A DNA stretch of 64,000 nt from Hydrotalea sp. GTDB taxonomy: Bacteria > Bacteroidota > Bacteroidia > Chitinophagales > Chitinophagaceae. Within the stretch, counting starts at the first letter, position 1. The number at the start of each line of letters is the position of its first letter. The notes beneath the pieces are model-generated. The model ran no database searches, was not told the origin of the DNA, and was given only the letters and a program-made list of their open reading frames with translations. Location of the stretch: contig DAHXOT010000036.1 in the NCBI GenBank assembly GCA_027364735.1, forward strand, positions 1-64,000, given 5' to 3'. Shown piece after piece: positions 47,580 to 55,565 of the stretch. The translations under genes were made by a program, and so were the position numbers.

Positions 47580-47987
47580 ATGAAAAACATTTTAATTACC
47601 ATAATAGCATTATTACACATTACCTATTCAATAGGTATCAATGTACATAAGCATTATTGCATGGGTAAACTTGTGAAGTACGAATTATTTACCAATAGCT
47701 CAATTACATGCAGTATTTGTGGCATGAAGCAAGAAACTACTAAACCTTCTAAAAAAGGTTGCTGCAAAGATGAACAAACACTAGTTAAATTACAGAATGA
47801 CCAGAGAACTCCCGATAAACTATCTATAGCCAAAATAAATTTTTCTTCAGTAGATTTTTTGACAATATTCGAAACTAAAAATAATATTTCACTTGTTTCA
47901 AAAAGAATAGGTTCTCATTATTACACGCATCACTTTCGAGATTCCAGAATCCCTGTATATCTCTCTAATTGCGTTTTCCGCATTTAA
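47580..47987 (+). CDS. HYC_CC_PP-family small secreted protein, copy 2
   Basis: 135 residues. Same plan as the gene at 37358: MKNILITIIALLHITYSIGINV, HKHYCMGKLV, ITCSICGMKQ, GCCKDEQTL and RIPVYLSNCVF. The Pro-Pro is not kept. It lies 162 bases after the second adaptor, apart from the operon, and is followed by a stem-loop. Metal handling is likely but unproven. Confidence 0.75.
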   Translation: MKNILITIIALLHITYSIGINVHKHYCMGKLVKYELFTNSSITCSICGMKQETTKPSKKGCCKDEQTLVKLQNDQRTPDKLSIAKINFSSVDFLTIFETKNNISLVSKRIGSHYYTHHFRDSRIPVYLSNCVFRI

Positions 47988-48015
47988 ATCTCTATAATAC
48001 TTTTTTACTTGTGTA

Positions 48016-48037
48016 GTGTAGCAATTTGTTGCTACAC
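48016..48037 (+). terminator. Stem-loop after HYC_CC_PP copy 2
   Basis: GTGTAGCAA-TTTG-TTGCTACAC, perfect 9-bp stem, 29 bases past the stop. Outer bases TGTAGTG and CACTACA can also pair. T-rich sequence follows only after about 10 bases, so termination is probable, not certain. Confidence 0.55.
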
Positions 48038-48168
48038 ACCCACTACAATTTTATTTATTGCCAGCCAATACGCAAGCTTTAAATAAAATAATACAATACT
48101 TATCACTTGGTTTTTTAAAAGAGCACTTCATAATAAGGTTGGTTGCACATAAAGCAATAACAGTTCTA

Positions 48169-48200
48169 TTATGCATAGTAATATTTTGTCATTTGCATAA
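48169..48200. promoter_or_regulatory. Inverted repeat upstream of the ferredoxin-NrfD operon
   Basis: TTATGCA (48169-48175) and TGCATAA (48194-48200), 18 bases apart, 16-47 bases before the ATG at 48216. Possibly a dimeric regulator site. The spacer 47988-48215 is otherwise without genes. Confidence 0.35.
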
Positions 48201-48215
48201 CATAAAATAAAACTT

Positions 48216-49133
48216 ATGACCACTCAGAATAAGGACAACAATCGAAGGAATTTTCTTAAATCTTCGGCTACTGCTATTGCCACCGGATTAGTTGGTGGCT
48301 CAATTATTAATTCATTTGTTTCTTGTAAAGACAAGAATAAGACGGAAGGAGAGAAAATGAATGTATTAACACATGACGGCAAATTAGTAGCAATTGATAA
48401 ATCGCAAATGGCCAACTTCAAACCTCATATATCTGATGAGGATGTGCGTAAAGGCATTCCGGGTAAAAAATTTGTGATGGTTATTGATCTTGCCAAATGT
48501 GATGGTTGCGGAAAGTGTACCAAAGCTTGTAACAAAATGCATTATTTACCAACTAATAAAGCATGGTTATCGGTTGTTGATATGCAAGATTCTTCAGAAA
48601 CAGCCCCTTACTATTTTCCAAAACCTTGTATGCATTGCGATAATCCACCTTGTACAAAAGTTTGTCCTGTAGGTGCCACATTTAAACGTGAAGATGGCAT
48701 TGTTGCAATTGATAATACTCGATGTGTTGGCTGCAGATTTTGTATGGCAGCTTGCCCTTATTCTGTTCGCTTATTTAATTGGTTAGAGCCCGAGAAACCT
48801 AATATCGTAGAAACAACTCCAGCAGCAGAACATGTATTTCAAAGTAAAAAAGGCTGTGTAGAAAAATGCGATTTCTGTCCACACATGGCAAGAGAAGGAA
48901 AATTACCTGCTTGTGTAACAGGATGCCCAATGAATGCAATTTGGTTTGGTGATGCCAACGAAGATGCAGTTACCTGTTACGATGGAACAACTACCAAACT
49001 ATCACAATTATTACAAGATGGTGCAGCCTATCGGTTTATGGAAGAATTAGGTACAGAGCCAAGTGTATATTATTTGCCGCCAACTAACCGTAGTTACGAT
49101 GCAAAAGAAATTAAAATAGAAAATGCCGAATAA
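48216..49133 (+). CDS. Tat-exported four-cluster ferredoxin subunit (HybA/NrfC/DsrO-like)
   Basis: 305 residues. The twin-arginine signal NNRRNFLKSSATAIA predicts folded export; Cys37 (NSFVSC) may also be a lipid site. Sixteen cluster ligands are seen: Cys95/98/101/105, 138/141/146/150, 170/173/176/180 and 214 or 218/221/233/237, giving four [4Fe-4S] clusters. It is the electron-transfer subunit that usually links a periplasmic catalytic protein to an NrfD quinol/quinone subunit. NrfD follows at 20 bases. No molybdopterin, hydrogenase or sulfite-reductase catalytic gene is in the window. Confidence 0.9.
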   Translation: MTTQNKDNNRRNFLKSSATAIATGLVGGSIINSFVSCKDKNKTEGEKMNVLTHDGKLVAIDKSQMANFKPHISDEDVRKGIPGKKFVMVIDLAKCDGCGKCTKACNKMHYLPTNKAWLSVVDMQDSSETAPYYFPKPCMHCDNPPCTKVCPVGATFKREDGIVAIDNTRCVGCRFCMAACPYSVRLFNWLEPEKPNIVETTPAAEHVFQSKKGCVEKCDFCPHMAREGKLPACVTGCPMNAIWFGDANEDAVTCYDGTTTKLSQLLQDGAAYRFMEELGTEPSVYYLPPTNRSYDAKEIKIENAE

Positions 49134-49153
49134 AAAAACTAAAGAAATTCATT

Positions 49154-50533
49154 ATGGAAAAGATAGATCAAGAAATAAAAAATAAAATTCAGGATGAATT
49201 ATTAGCTACTGTTGGCAAACGCTATCGCCAAGAAACATTTTGGGTAATATTTCTTTCAATTATTTGTATTGGCGGTACAGTTGCATGGATTTTTCAGCTT
49301 AAAAAAGGATTGGGAGTTACAGCCATGAGAGATTATGTTTCTTGGGGTTTGTACATTTCATTATTATTCTTTTTTGTTGGAATTAGCTTAATTGGTGCAT
49401 TAGTATCCTGTGTGTTACGTTTATCTGGTGCAAAATGGCGTTATCCACTTATCCGTATTGCAGAAGCTGTAACACTTTCGGCAATATTTTTTGCAGGATT
49501 TATGCCTGTTTTAGATATGGGTCGCCCAGAACGTTTGTACTACTTAATTACACATGGCCGAATTCAATCACCCATATTGTGGGATGTAATGGCAATTGCA
49601 ACCTACTTTTTTGGTAGCGTAATTTATTTCTACTTACCGCTTATTCCCGATTTGGCAACTATGCGTGATAAACTTACCGATGCTCCTAAATGGAGAAGAA
49701 CTCTATGGAAATGGTTAGCCATGAATTGGACGGATTCTCTTATACAAAGAAAACTTTTAAAAAAGGGGATGTTTATTTTGTGTATAGTTATTTTACCGGT
49801 AGCCATATCGGTTCATACGATAAGTGCATGGCTAATTGCTTTTACGCTACGCCCGGGCTGGAACTCCACCATCATGGGGCCTTACTTTGTTTTTGGTGCT
49901 CTAATGGCAGGTGCTGCTATTATGATATTAATAATAGCAAAACTACGTATTGGATATAGATTAGAAAAATATCTTACTGCTGTACATTTTAATCATTTAG
50001 GTAAAATATTATTGGCATTAACTGCTTTTTATTTATACCTAAATATTAATAAATATGGTGTACCTGCTTATAAAATGGCGAAGGATGAAAAGCCGGTATT
50101 AGAAGACTTATTTTTTGGAAATAATTCAATTCTTTTCTGGTTTACACAAATTGTAGGGATAGTTATTCCAATTATTATACTTTCTATTAAAAAACTAAGA
50201 AATACTATACGTTGGGTGGTAACATCTTCCATATTGGTATTACTGGGTGCATTAATTAATAGGTATTTAATAGTTGTGCCCAGCATGTTGCATCCATTTG
50301 TACCTATTAGGCATGCACAGCCCGGTTTCGCTACTTATTATCCTACACTAACAGAATGGACAATCACTGCATCGTCATTAGCAGGTTTTCTATTACTTAC
50401 TATTCTTCTATTTAAACCATTTCCGGTAATAACTATATGGGAAGTAACAGAAGAATTAGAAAAACAAGGTGAAAAACCAATTGGAGTTGAAAATATTTTA
50501 ACCACTCAAAATTCAGCTTATCATGCGAGTTAA
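49154..50533 (+). CDS. NrfD/PsrC-family quinone-binding membrane subunit
   Basis: 459 residues, about ten hydrophobic helices. It begins with a polar stretch (EKIDQEIKNKIQDELLATVGKRYRQETF) and the NrfD marks GLYISLLFFFVGIS, FAGFMPVLDMGRPERLYYLITHGRIQSPILWD and ISVHTISAWLIAFTLRPGWNSTI. Family knowledge: NrfD-type proteins oxidise or reduce quinol with a soluble ferredoxin subunit and, in alternative complex III, with cytochromes. The stop overlaps the next gene by 11 bases, showing tight coupling. Confidence 0.9.
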   Translation: MEKIDQEIKNKIQDELLATVGKRYRQETFWVIFLSIICIGGTVAWIFQLKKGLGVTAMRDYVSWGLYISLLFFFVGISLIGALVSCVLRLSGAKWRYPLIRIAEAVTLSAIFFAGFMPVLDMGRPERLYYLITHGRIQSPILWDVMAIATYFFGSVIYFYLPLIPDLATMRDKLTDAPKWRRTLWKWLAMNWTDSLIQRKLLKKGMFILCIVILPVAISVHTISAWLIAFTLRPGWNSTIMGPYFVFGALMAGAAIMILIIAKLRIGYRLEKYLTAVHFNHLGKILLALTAFYLYLNINKYGVPAYKMAKDEKPVLEDLFFGNNSILFWFTQIVGIVIPIIILSIKKLRNTIRWVVTSSILVLLGALINRYLIVVPSMLHPFVPIRHAQPGFATYYPTLTEWTITASSLAGFLLLTILLFKPFPVITIWEVTEELEKQGEKPIGVENILTTQNSAYHAS

Positions 50534-51080
50534 TCAAAAACATACCATCATTCTATTTCTTTTCTTTTTGGCAAATACTACACTGTTTGCTCAAGACGAA
50601 AAAATAAGCGGAAATATTGTTTTGCAAATGGGAGCAAATGACACTATGCACGTTGTAACAGCTACGCTAACCAATATTGCAACAAAACAACCGGTTAAAG
50701 CAGTTCAACTTACATTTTATGTTCAACGAACATTTGGGTTAATGAAAGTAGCAGATGGAACTACCGATACTACAGGTATTACATCGGCAGAATTTCCTTT
50801 AACAATACCACCGGGAGACCCATCAGGTAAAATAACCGTTGTTGCAAAAGTAGAAAATAGTGATGTAGTGAATGATACATCATTTAGTACACTCGCAACA
50901 TCAAAAATTCCTTACCAACAGTCAAAAAAAATAGCGGCTTCAATAGCGGGTAGTAATGCTCCTTTATGGTTAATCATTGCATTTACTTTAACTGTAGGTA
51001 CAGTGTGGCTATTTTTTGCATACGTATTGTATTTAGTTTATCTCATTAAAAAAAGTGCTGTAAAATCTATTCACAACTAA
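50523..51080 (+). CDS. Periplasmic beta-sandwich protein with C-terminal membrane anchor
   Basis: 185 residues overlapping the NrfD stop. Signal peptide (HTIILFLFFLANTTLFAQ), an Ig/CARDB-like domain (IVLQMGANDTMHVVTATLTNIATKQPVKAVQLTFYV, GITSAEFPLTIPPGDPSGKITVVAKVE) and one late helix (APLWLIIAFTLTVGTVWLFFAYVLYLVYLI). Unknown family. Tight coupling to nrfD suggests a structural subunit of the same complex. Confidence 0.65.
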   Translation: MRVNQKHTIILFLFFLANTTLFAQDEKISGNIVLQMGANDTMHVVTATLTNIATKQPVKAVQLTFYVQRTFGLMKVADGTTDTTGITSAEFPLTIPPGDPSGKITVVAKVENSDVVNDTSFSTLATSKIPYQQSKKIAASIAGSNAPLWLIIAFTLTVGTVWLFFAYVLYLVYLIKKSAVKSIHN

Positions 51081-51092
51081 AAAATAAAAAAA

Positions 51093-51500
51093 ATGGAACA
51101 GTTAAAACTCAACAAAAAAGCATTTACAATAGTATTTGCTGTATTCTCGATTCTCACCCTTTCTTCGTTTTTAATTCAGCAACCATGGAAAGCACCTGCT
51201 TCGGCCGATAGTAAAAAAAGTGCAGTAGCTTCTGATGCTTCTACCATTGCAGCAGGTAAAGAATTATATATTAAACATTGCCAATCTTGTCATGGTAAAA
51301 AAGGGAAAGGTGATGGTCCTTCTTCAAAAGATTTAGATATACCTGCAGGAGATTTTACAAAAGCATCCACTCAAAGCCAAAGTGATGGTGCACTTAATTG
51401 GAAAATAACCGAAGGAAGAAAACCAATGCCATCTTTTAAAAAGAAATTAAATGAAACTCAAGTATGGCAAGTAATTGCATTTATGAGAACGCTTAAATAA
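51093..51500 (+). CDS. Membrane-anchored cytochrome c, class I
   Basis: 135 residues. An uncleaved-type N-terminal helix (FTIVFAVFSILTLSSFLI) and one haem site CQSCH at 63-67, with Met112 (RKPMPSF) as likely sixth ligand. The order GKELYIKHCQSCHGKKGKGDGP...WQVIAFMRTLK is typical of class I domains. It can take electrons from the NrfD-ferredoxin unit. Starts 12 bases after the previous gene. Confidence 0.88.
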   Translation: MEQLKLNKKAFTIVFAVFSILTLSSFLIQQPWKAPASADSKKSAVASDASTIAAGKELYIKHCQSCHGKKGKGDGPSSKDLDIPAGDFTKASTQSQSDGALNWKITEGRKPMPSFKKKLNETQVWQVIAFMRTLK

Positions 51501-51507
51501 ACTATTT

Positions 51508-52671
51508 ATGAAAAAGAAATTGATACTTTTTTCTGCAATAACACTATTGCTTCAACTATCGCTTTTTGCGCAACAGTATAACGAACAATTTATAGATAGC
51601 TTGGTGCAAAGTATTTCTCAAGCACAAGTAGCCAAGGGCACTAAATTCCTTTTAACAGGATATGTAACATCAACCGCAGAATTTACAAAAACAAAATCTT
51701 CACTTTCTGCAGTAGGATTTACGCCAATCTTATTATGGAAACCACATGACAGAATACTGGTAGAAACAGAGTTTGAGACAGGCTTTACAGGAAATTCAAC
51801 CAACATTGAATTAGGTTATGCCGATGTTTCATTTTATGTGAATAAGTATTTAAGTATAAGAGCAGGTAAGTTCTTATCACCGTTTGGAATTTTCCAAGAT
51901 AGATTACATCCTTCATGGATTAATAAACTTCCAACATCCCCATTAGGTACAGGAGAAGATCAATATGGAGTTGGCCCAGTTTCCGAAACCGGACTAAATT
52001 TTAAAGGTGGTGCTCAACTTGGTGAATCTAAAATTAATTATAGCTTTTATGTAAGTAATAATGCACAACTAATTACCGATCCATCTAATGCAATTGCAGA
52101 GGGAACATTAAGCTATGGTAATGTAGATGTACAAAGTAAAAAATTAACTGTTGGTGGTCGTTTAGGATTTTTACCATTTTCTAACTCAACATTAGAATTG
52201 GGCGTTTCATATAGAAATGGTTATGTTGGCGATACAAGTGCTGCTTATCAAAACGTTAATGCAAAACTATATGCCTTCGATTTGTCGTACGATAACCAGT
52301 TAGATTTTTTAAAGGGAGATGTTGATATAAAAGCTCAATACAATAAATCCGATGTTAGCAATGCTTGGTATATTGATCCAAGTAATCCTACAAGTGGTAA
52401 TTTATATACCTATAACAATTCACGTAGCTCCTATTTTTTACAAGCAGCATATACCCCTTCTATGTTTCCTGGCAAATTTCTTAAAAAAACCCAATTGATT
52501 TTTCGATATGCTGGCTTTACGCCACCTACCAATGCAATTGGCTTAACCCAAATAAAACAATATACGTATGGTATAGATTATTGGTTTAACTGGCGTACTG
52601 CATTAAAATTTGCTTATCAAAGCCAGAAAGATAATAATGTATTTTTTGTTCAACTTGCCGTAGGCTTTTAA
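51508..52671 (+). CDS. Outer-membrane porin-like barrel
   Basis: 387 residues with signal peptide (LFSAITLLLQLSLFAQ). Alternating strands such as RILVETEFETGFTGNSTNIELGYADVSFYVNKYLSIRAGKF, SPFGIFQDRLHPSWINKLPTSPLG and a terminal FVQLAVGF with Phe end mark a porin of the phosphate-selective/OprP-like group. No haem motif. In the cytochrome operon it might admit the substrate or anion. Confidence 0.78.
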   Translation: MKKKLILFSAITLLLQLSLFAQQYNEQFIDSLVQSISQAQVAKGTKFLLTGYVTSTAEFTKTKSSLSAVGFTPILLWKPHDRILVETEFETGFTGNSTNIELGYADVSFYVNKYLSIRAGKFLSPFGIFQDRLHPSWINKLPTSPLGTGEDQYGVGPVSETGLNFKGGAQLGESKINYSFYVSNNAQLITDPSNAIAEGTLSYGNVDVQSKKLTVGGRLGFLPFSNSTLELGVSYRNGYVGDTSAAYQNVNAKLYAFDLSYDNQLDFLKGDVDIKAQYNKSDVSNAWYIDPSNPTSGNLYTYNNSRSSYFLQAAYTPSMFPGKFLKKTQLIFRYAGFTPPTNAIGLTQIKQYTYGIDYWFNWRTALKFAYQSQKDNNVFFVQLAVGF

Positions 52672-52681
52672 AACTATTTAT

Positions 52682-52945
52682 ATGAAACGAAATAAAATTA
52701 TAGTTACACTATCTATATTAATCACTATTGGAGTGGTTGTAACCAGTTGTGTTTCTGCAAAAATTAATGATAAAACCGGATCACAACTATGGACTGAAAA
52801 TTGCCGCAGATGCCATAATTCTCCGCCCAGCTCTGCCTTTACTAATATTCAATGGGAAGTAATAAATACACACATGAGAGAACGAGGATTACTTACAGAT
52901 GTAGAGTATAAAAAAATTCTCGACTTTATGCAACAAGGAGATTAA
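52682..52945 (+). CDS. Small lipoprotein cytochrome c-like protein
   Basis: 87 residues. Lipobox VVVTSC (Cys23), haem site CRRCH at 41-45, Met65 (NTHMRERG) as possible ligand, helix VEYKKILDFMQ at the end. It starts 10 bases after the porin gene and is the last of the close-packed run. Outer-membrane tethering of a haem next to a porin is suggestive. Confidence 0.82.
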   Translation: MKRNKIIVTLSILITIGVVVTSCVSAKINDKTGSQLWTENCRRCHNSPPSSAFTNIQWEVINTHMRERGLLTDVEYKKILDFMQQGD

Positions 52946-53064
52946 TCAACTTATATACATGCAATAAGTACAAAAGAATATTATATCGCTATTATAAAAG
53001 AAAAGTATTTACATAGGCAACATAAATTTTTCGCAGAGTATCTTATAAAAAGAAACAGAATTTT

Positions 53065-53952
53065 ATGAAACATACCACGCTTTATTTTTATTTATTACTG
53101 CTATTGTGTTTGCCAATATGGTCAGTTGCTCAACAACTAAGTTTAAAAACAGATTCATTGATAAATAAAAGTTCAAAAGAAACATCTTATGGCTCTGTAA
53201 GTACTTATTATAATAGTGATATAGTATTCTTAGGTAGAAAAAGTTCAATACAAGCTCCTTACTTTTCAACAATGGTTGGTTATTATCACAAATCGGGTGT
53301 GTATGCCAACTTTGGGGTATCATATTTAGCCTCATCGGCACAAAAAAGAATTGATTTATCTGCTTTTACTATAGGATACAATCATTCAGCAAATTCTTTT
53401 AGTGCCGGTGTAAGTGCTACTAAATATTTTTTTAATAAAAATAGTTACACCATTGAATCGGCATTATCAACAACCATTAATGGCTATATTGATTATGATT
53501 TTGACATACTTGATGCACGAATTGATGCCAATGGATATTTTGGTACAACCACAGATTTTATTTCATCCATTTCACTAAATAAAACCTTCTATATTAACAA
53601 TTTTACAATTTTACCATCTGTTACCATGAATATTGGTACGCAGAACTATTTTGGTAATTATAGTAATAATTATAAGTTTATGGGAGGCACCTCGGGCGGC
53701 ATGGGAGGTGGTGGTATGGGAGGCGGCAACCCAACTTCATCAATGATGGGTGGCAGTGGCATTCCTTTAAAAACGTTGGATTATGAAGCAAGCATTACAT
53801 GCAGCTATTCATTCAATAACTTTCGTTTATATTTTATTCCATCGTATGCCATTCCTTTAAATGCAGCATTAATTACTAATGGAACAACTACCTATACAGA
53901 AAATATCTCTAACAGCTTTTACTGGTCGGTAGGTATTAATTATATTTTTTAA
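53065..53952 (+). CDS. Outer-membrane beta-barrel protein with Gly-Met loop
   Basis: 295 residues. Signal peptide (LYFYLLLLLCLPIWSVAQ), about ten amphipathic strands (SKETSYGSVSTYYNSDIVFLGRK, AFTIGYNHSANSFSAGVSA) and the terminal Phe (WSVGINYIF). One loop (about 210-232) is GGMGGGGMGGGNP-like with several Met, perhaps a Cu(I) site. Unknown family. Confidence 0.65.
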   Translation: MKHTTLYFYLLLLLCLPIWSVAQQLSLKTDSLINKSSKETSYGSVSTYYNSDIVFLGRKSSIQAPYFSTMVGYYHKSGVYANFGVSYLASSAQKRIDLSAFTIGYNHSANSFSAGVSATKYFFNKNSYTIESALSTTINGYIDYDFDILDARIDANGYFGTTTDFISSISLNKTFYINNFTILPSVTMNIGTQNYFGNYSNNYKFMGGTSGGMGGGGMGGGNPTSSMMGGSGIPLKTLDYEASITCSYSFNNFRLYFIPSYAIPLNAALITNGTTTYTENISNSFYWSVGINYIF

Positions 53953-53970
53953 CAATTAAATAAAATCAAC

Positions 53971-54402
53971 ATGAAAAGGTTATTCTTAGTATCAACTTTC
54001 ATTGTAGCATCAATTTGCTCATTAACAGCTCAGCAAAAACAAAATGCAACTACAGATTTGCAAAATAGTTCTAATAGCCAAAAAGAATATTTGCAAATGA
54101 AAAAAGGTAAAATGGTTGTTGTATCGGGAGATAAAACAATGCCAATGGAATCTGCAATGACTCTTAAAAACGGAACCATGATGAATCCGGATGGTTCTTA
54201 CCAACTTGCCAATGGAGGTAAGCAAATGAAATTGCACAACAATCAATGTATGGATATGAATGGCAAAAAATATACTTCCGTAAATAATTTGCAAAAAGGA
54301 AAAGGTATTGATCCTGCTGCTCATGATATGAAAAATATGGGTAGTGGAAATATGAGTTCACAAATGGGAAATCAAAATATGAGTGGAATGGGGCATCATT
54401 AA
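53971..54402 (+). CDS. DUF6799-type secreted protein with Met/His-rich tail
   Basis: 143 residues. Signal peptide (LFLVSTFIVASICSLTAQ), two DUF6799-like repeats (YLQMKKGKMVVVSGDKTMPM and LKNGTMMNPDGSYQLANGGKQMKL) and a Met/Asn/His tail (HDMKNMGSGNMSSQMGN...GMGHH). The tail suits Cu(I)/Ag(I) binding. It follows the barrel gene by 18 bases. Confidence 0.72.
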   Translation: MKRLFLVSTFIVASICSLTAQQKQNATTDLQNSSNSQKEYLQMKKGKMVVVSGDKTMPMESAMTLKNGTMMNPDGSYQLANGGKQMKLHNNQCMDMNGKKYTSVNNLQKGKGIDPAAHDMKNMGSGNMSSQMGNQNMSGMGHH

Positions 54403-54486
54403 AATTTTTCTGACAGCTGGGAGAAAATTTATTATTCATCATAGTTTCTTTTCTTCCATTTGTTAGTAATTTTAAAGTAAAGTTGT

Positions 54487-54517
54487 AGTACGCTTTCAAT
54501 AATATTGAAGGCGTACT
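54487..54517. terminator. Inverted repeat between metal array and tRNA-Thr
   Basis: AGTACGCTTTCAAT / ATTGAAGGCGTACT (14-bp arms, one G-T pair, loop AAT), 85 bases past the last metal-array gene. It is terminator-like for the plus array, though the T-run is short (TTATTTA). Confidence 0.65.
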
Positions 54518-54538
54518 TATTTAAAGAGGTTAATACCA

Positions 54539-54611
54539 GCCACCTTAGCTCAGTTGGTAGAGCAACGCTTTCGTAAAGCGTGGGTCGCAGGTTCAATTCC
54601 TGTAGGTGGCT
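54539..54611 (+). tRNA. tRNA-Thr (anticodon CGT), CCA not encoded
   Basis: Acceptor GCCACCT pairs with AGGTGGC. D-arm TTAGCTCAGTTGGTAGAGCA, anticodon arm ACGCT-TTCGTAA-AGCGT, T-arm GCAGG-TTCAATT-CCTGT. Anticodon CGT reads Thr ACG. Discriminator T at 54611, no CCA. Confidence 0.95.
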
Positions 54612-55541
54612 CTAAGAATTTTTTAGTGCAGCAAATATTTTTTCAACATCTTCTTTTTTGCATAATGCTGTTCCTTCATTCATTGTAGCCGAAGTGCCAC
54701 AAGCAATTCCATACCGAAGTGTATCTGTTAAATTATATTCGTGTATTAAAGCATACAAAATACCTGCAACCATACTATCTCCTGCTCCAACGGTACTTTT
54801 TACTTTTACTTCCGGAGCAACTATATGTATGGTTTCATTTTTAGTTACTAAAATGGCTCCCTCTTTTCCTATAGAAACAACCATTATTTCACATCCCCCT
54901 ACTTTAATAATAGATTTAGCCGCCGAAACAATTTCATCTCCTTTCAACTCTTCTTTTCCATATAAATAACTCAACTCTGTTATGTTTGGCTTTAGCATAA
55001 ATACGCCTTCTTGCACTGCATGTTTTAATGCTTCGCCAGAAGTATCAACAATTAATTTTGCATGTTTCTTTTTTACAATTGCCGCTACACGCCCAAAAAA
55101 ATCTAATGGCACTCCATTTGGTAAACTTCCACTTGCAACTACATATTCGTATCCATTTTGTTTTTCTAATTCACTTAAAAAATGTTTCCAATTTTTTTCT
55201 TCAACGGGCGGACTTTCCATACCGAAACGATATTGTAATTGGCTCGACTTATCGAATACAATTATATTAGTTCTTGTGTTTCCATGTATAGGAACTACCA
55301 AAGATTGAATATCTTCCTCATCTAACATTTTAAGCAAATGAGAACCGCTAAATCCGCCGGCAAAATACATGGCCAAACTTTTACAGCCTAAATGTTGTAA
55401 TGCTCTCGATATATTAATACCTCCGCCGCCGGGTTCGTATGTGGGATGCGAGCAACTGAGTTTTTTTTCCGGAACAACAGTATTGGTTGTAGTAGTTTTA
55501 TCAATAGCAGGATTTAAGGTAATGGTAATTACTTTGCTCAT
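54612..55541 (-). CDS. pfkB: 6-phosphofructokinase, PfkB (ribokinase family)
   Basis: 309 residues, the length of E. coli Pfk-2. Diagnostic segments: LTLNPAIDKTT, YEPGGGGINISRALQHLG, VASGSLPNGVP, VDTSGEALKHA, KPNITELS and the catalytic STVGAGDSMVAG, ending ATMNEGTALC. Reaction: phosphorylates fructose 6-phosphate (or a related sugar phosphate such as tagatose 6-phosphate) with ATP. It is the last gene of the carotenoid run, 24 bases after crtY. Its stop codon abuts the 3' end of tRNA-Thr. Confidence 0.85.
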   Translation of the reverse strand: MSKVITITLNPAIDKTTTTNTVVPEKKLSCSHPTYEPGGGGINISRALQHLGCKSLAMYFAGGFSGSHLLKMLDEEDIQSLVVPIHGNTRTNIIVFDKSSQLQYRFGMESPPVEEKNWKHFLSELEKQNGYEYVVASGSLPNGVPLDFFGRVAAIVKKKHAKLIVDTSGEALKHAVQEGVFMLKPNITELSYLYGKEELKGDEIVSAAKSIIKVGGCEIMVVSIGKEGAILVTKNETIHIVAPEVKVKSTVGAGDSMVAGILYALIHEYNLTDTLRYGIACGTSATMNEGTALCKKEDVEKIFAALKNS

Positions 55542-55565
55542 AAAGATTCTTTTTGTTTCGGAAAC

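Noticed and set aside
37106-54611. Integrative element with tRNA att sites
   Set aside because: No integrase, no direct repeat of tRNA ends and no phage or conjugation gene. Kept only as a weak finding.
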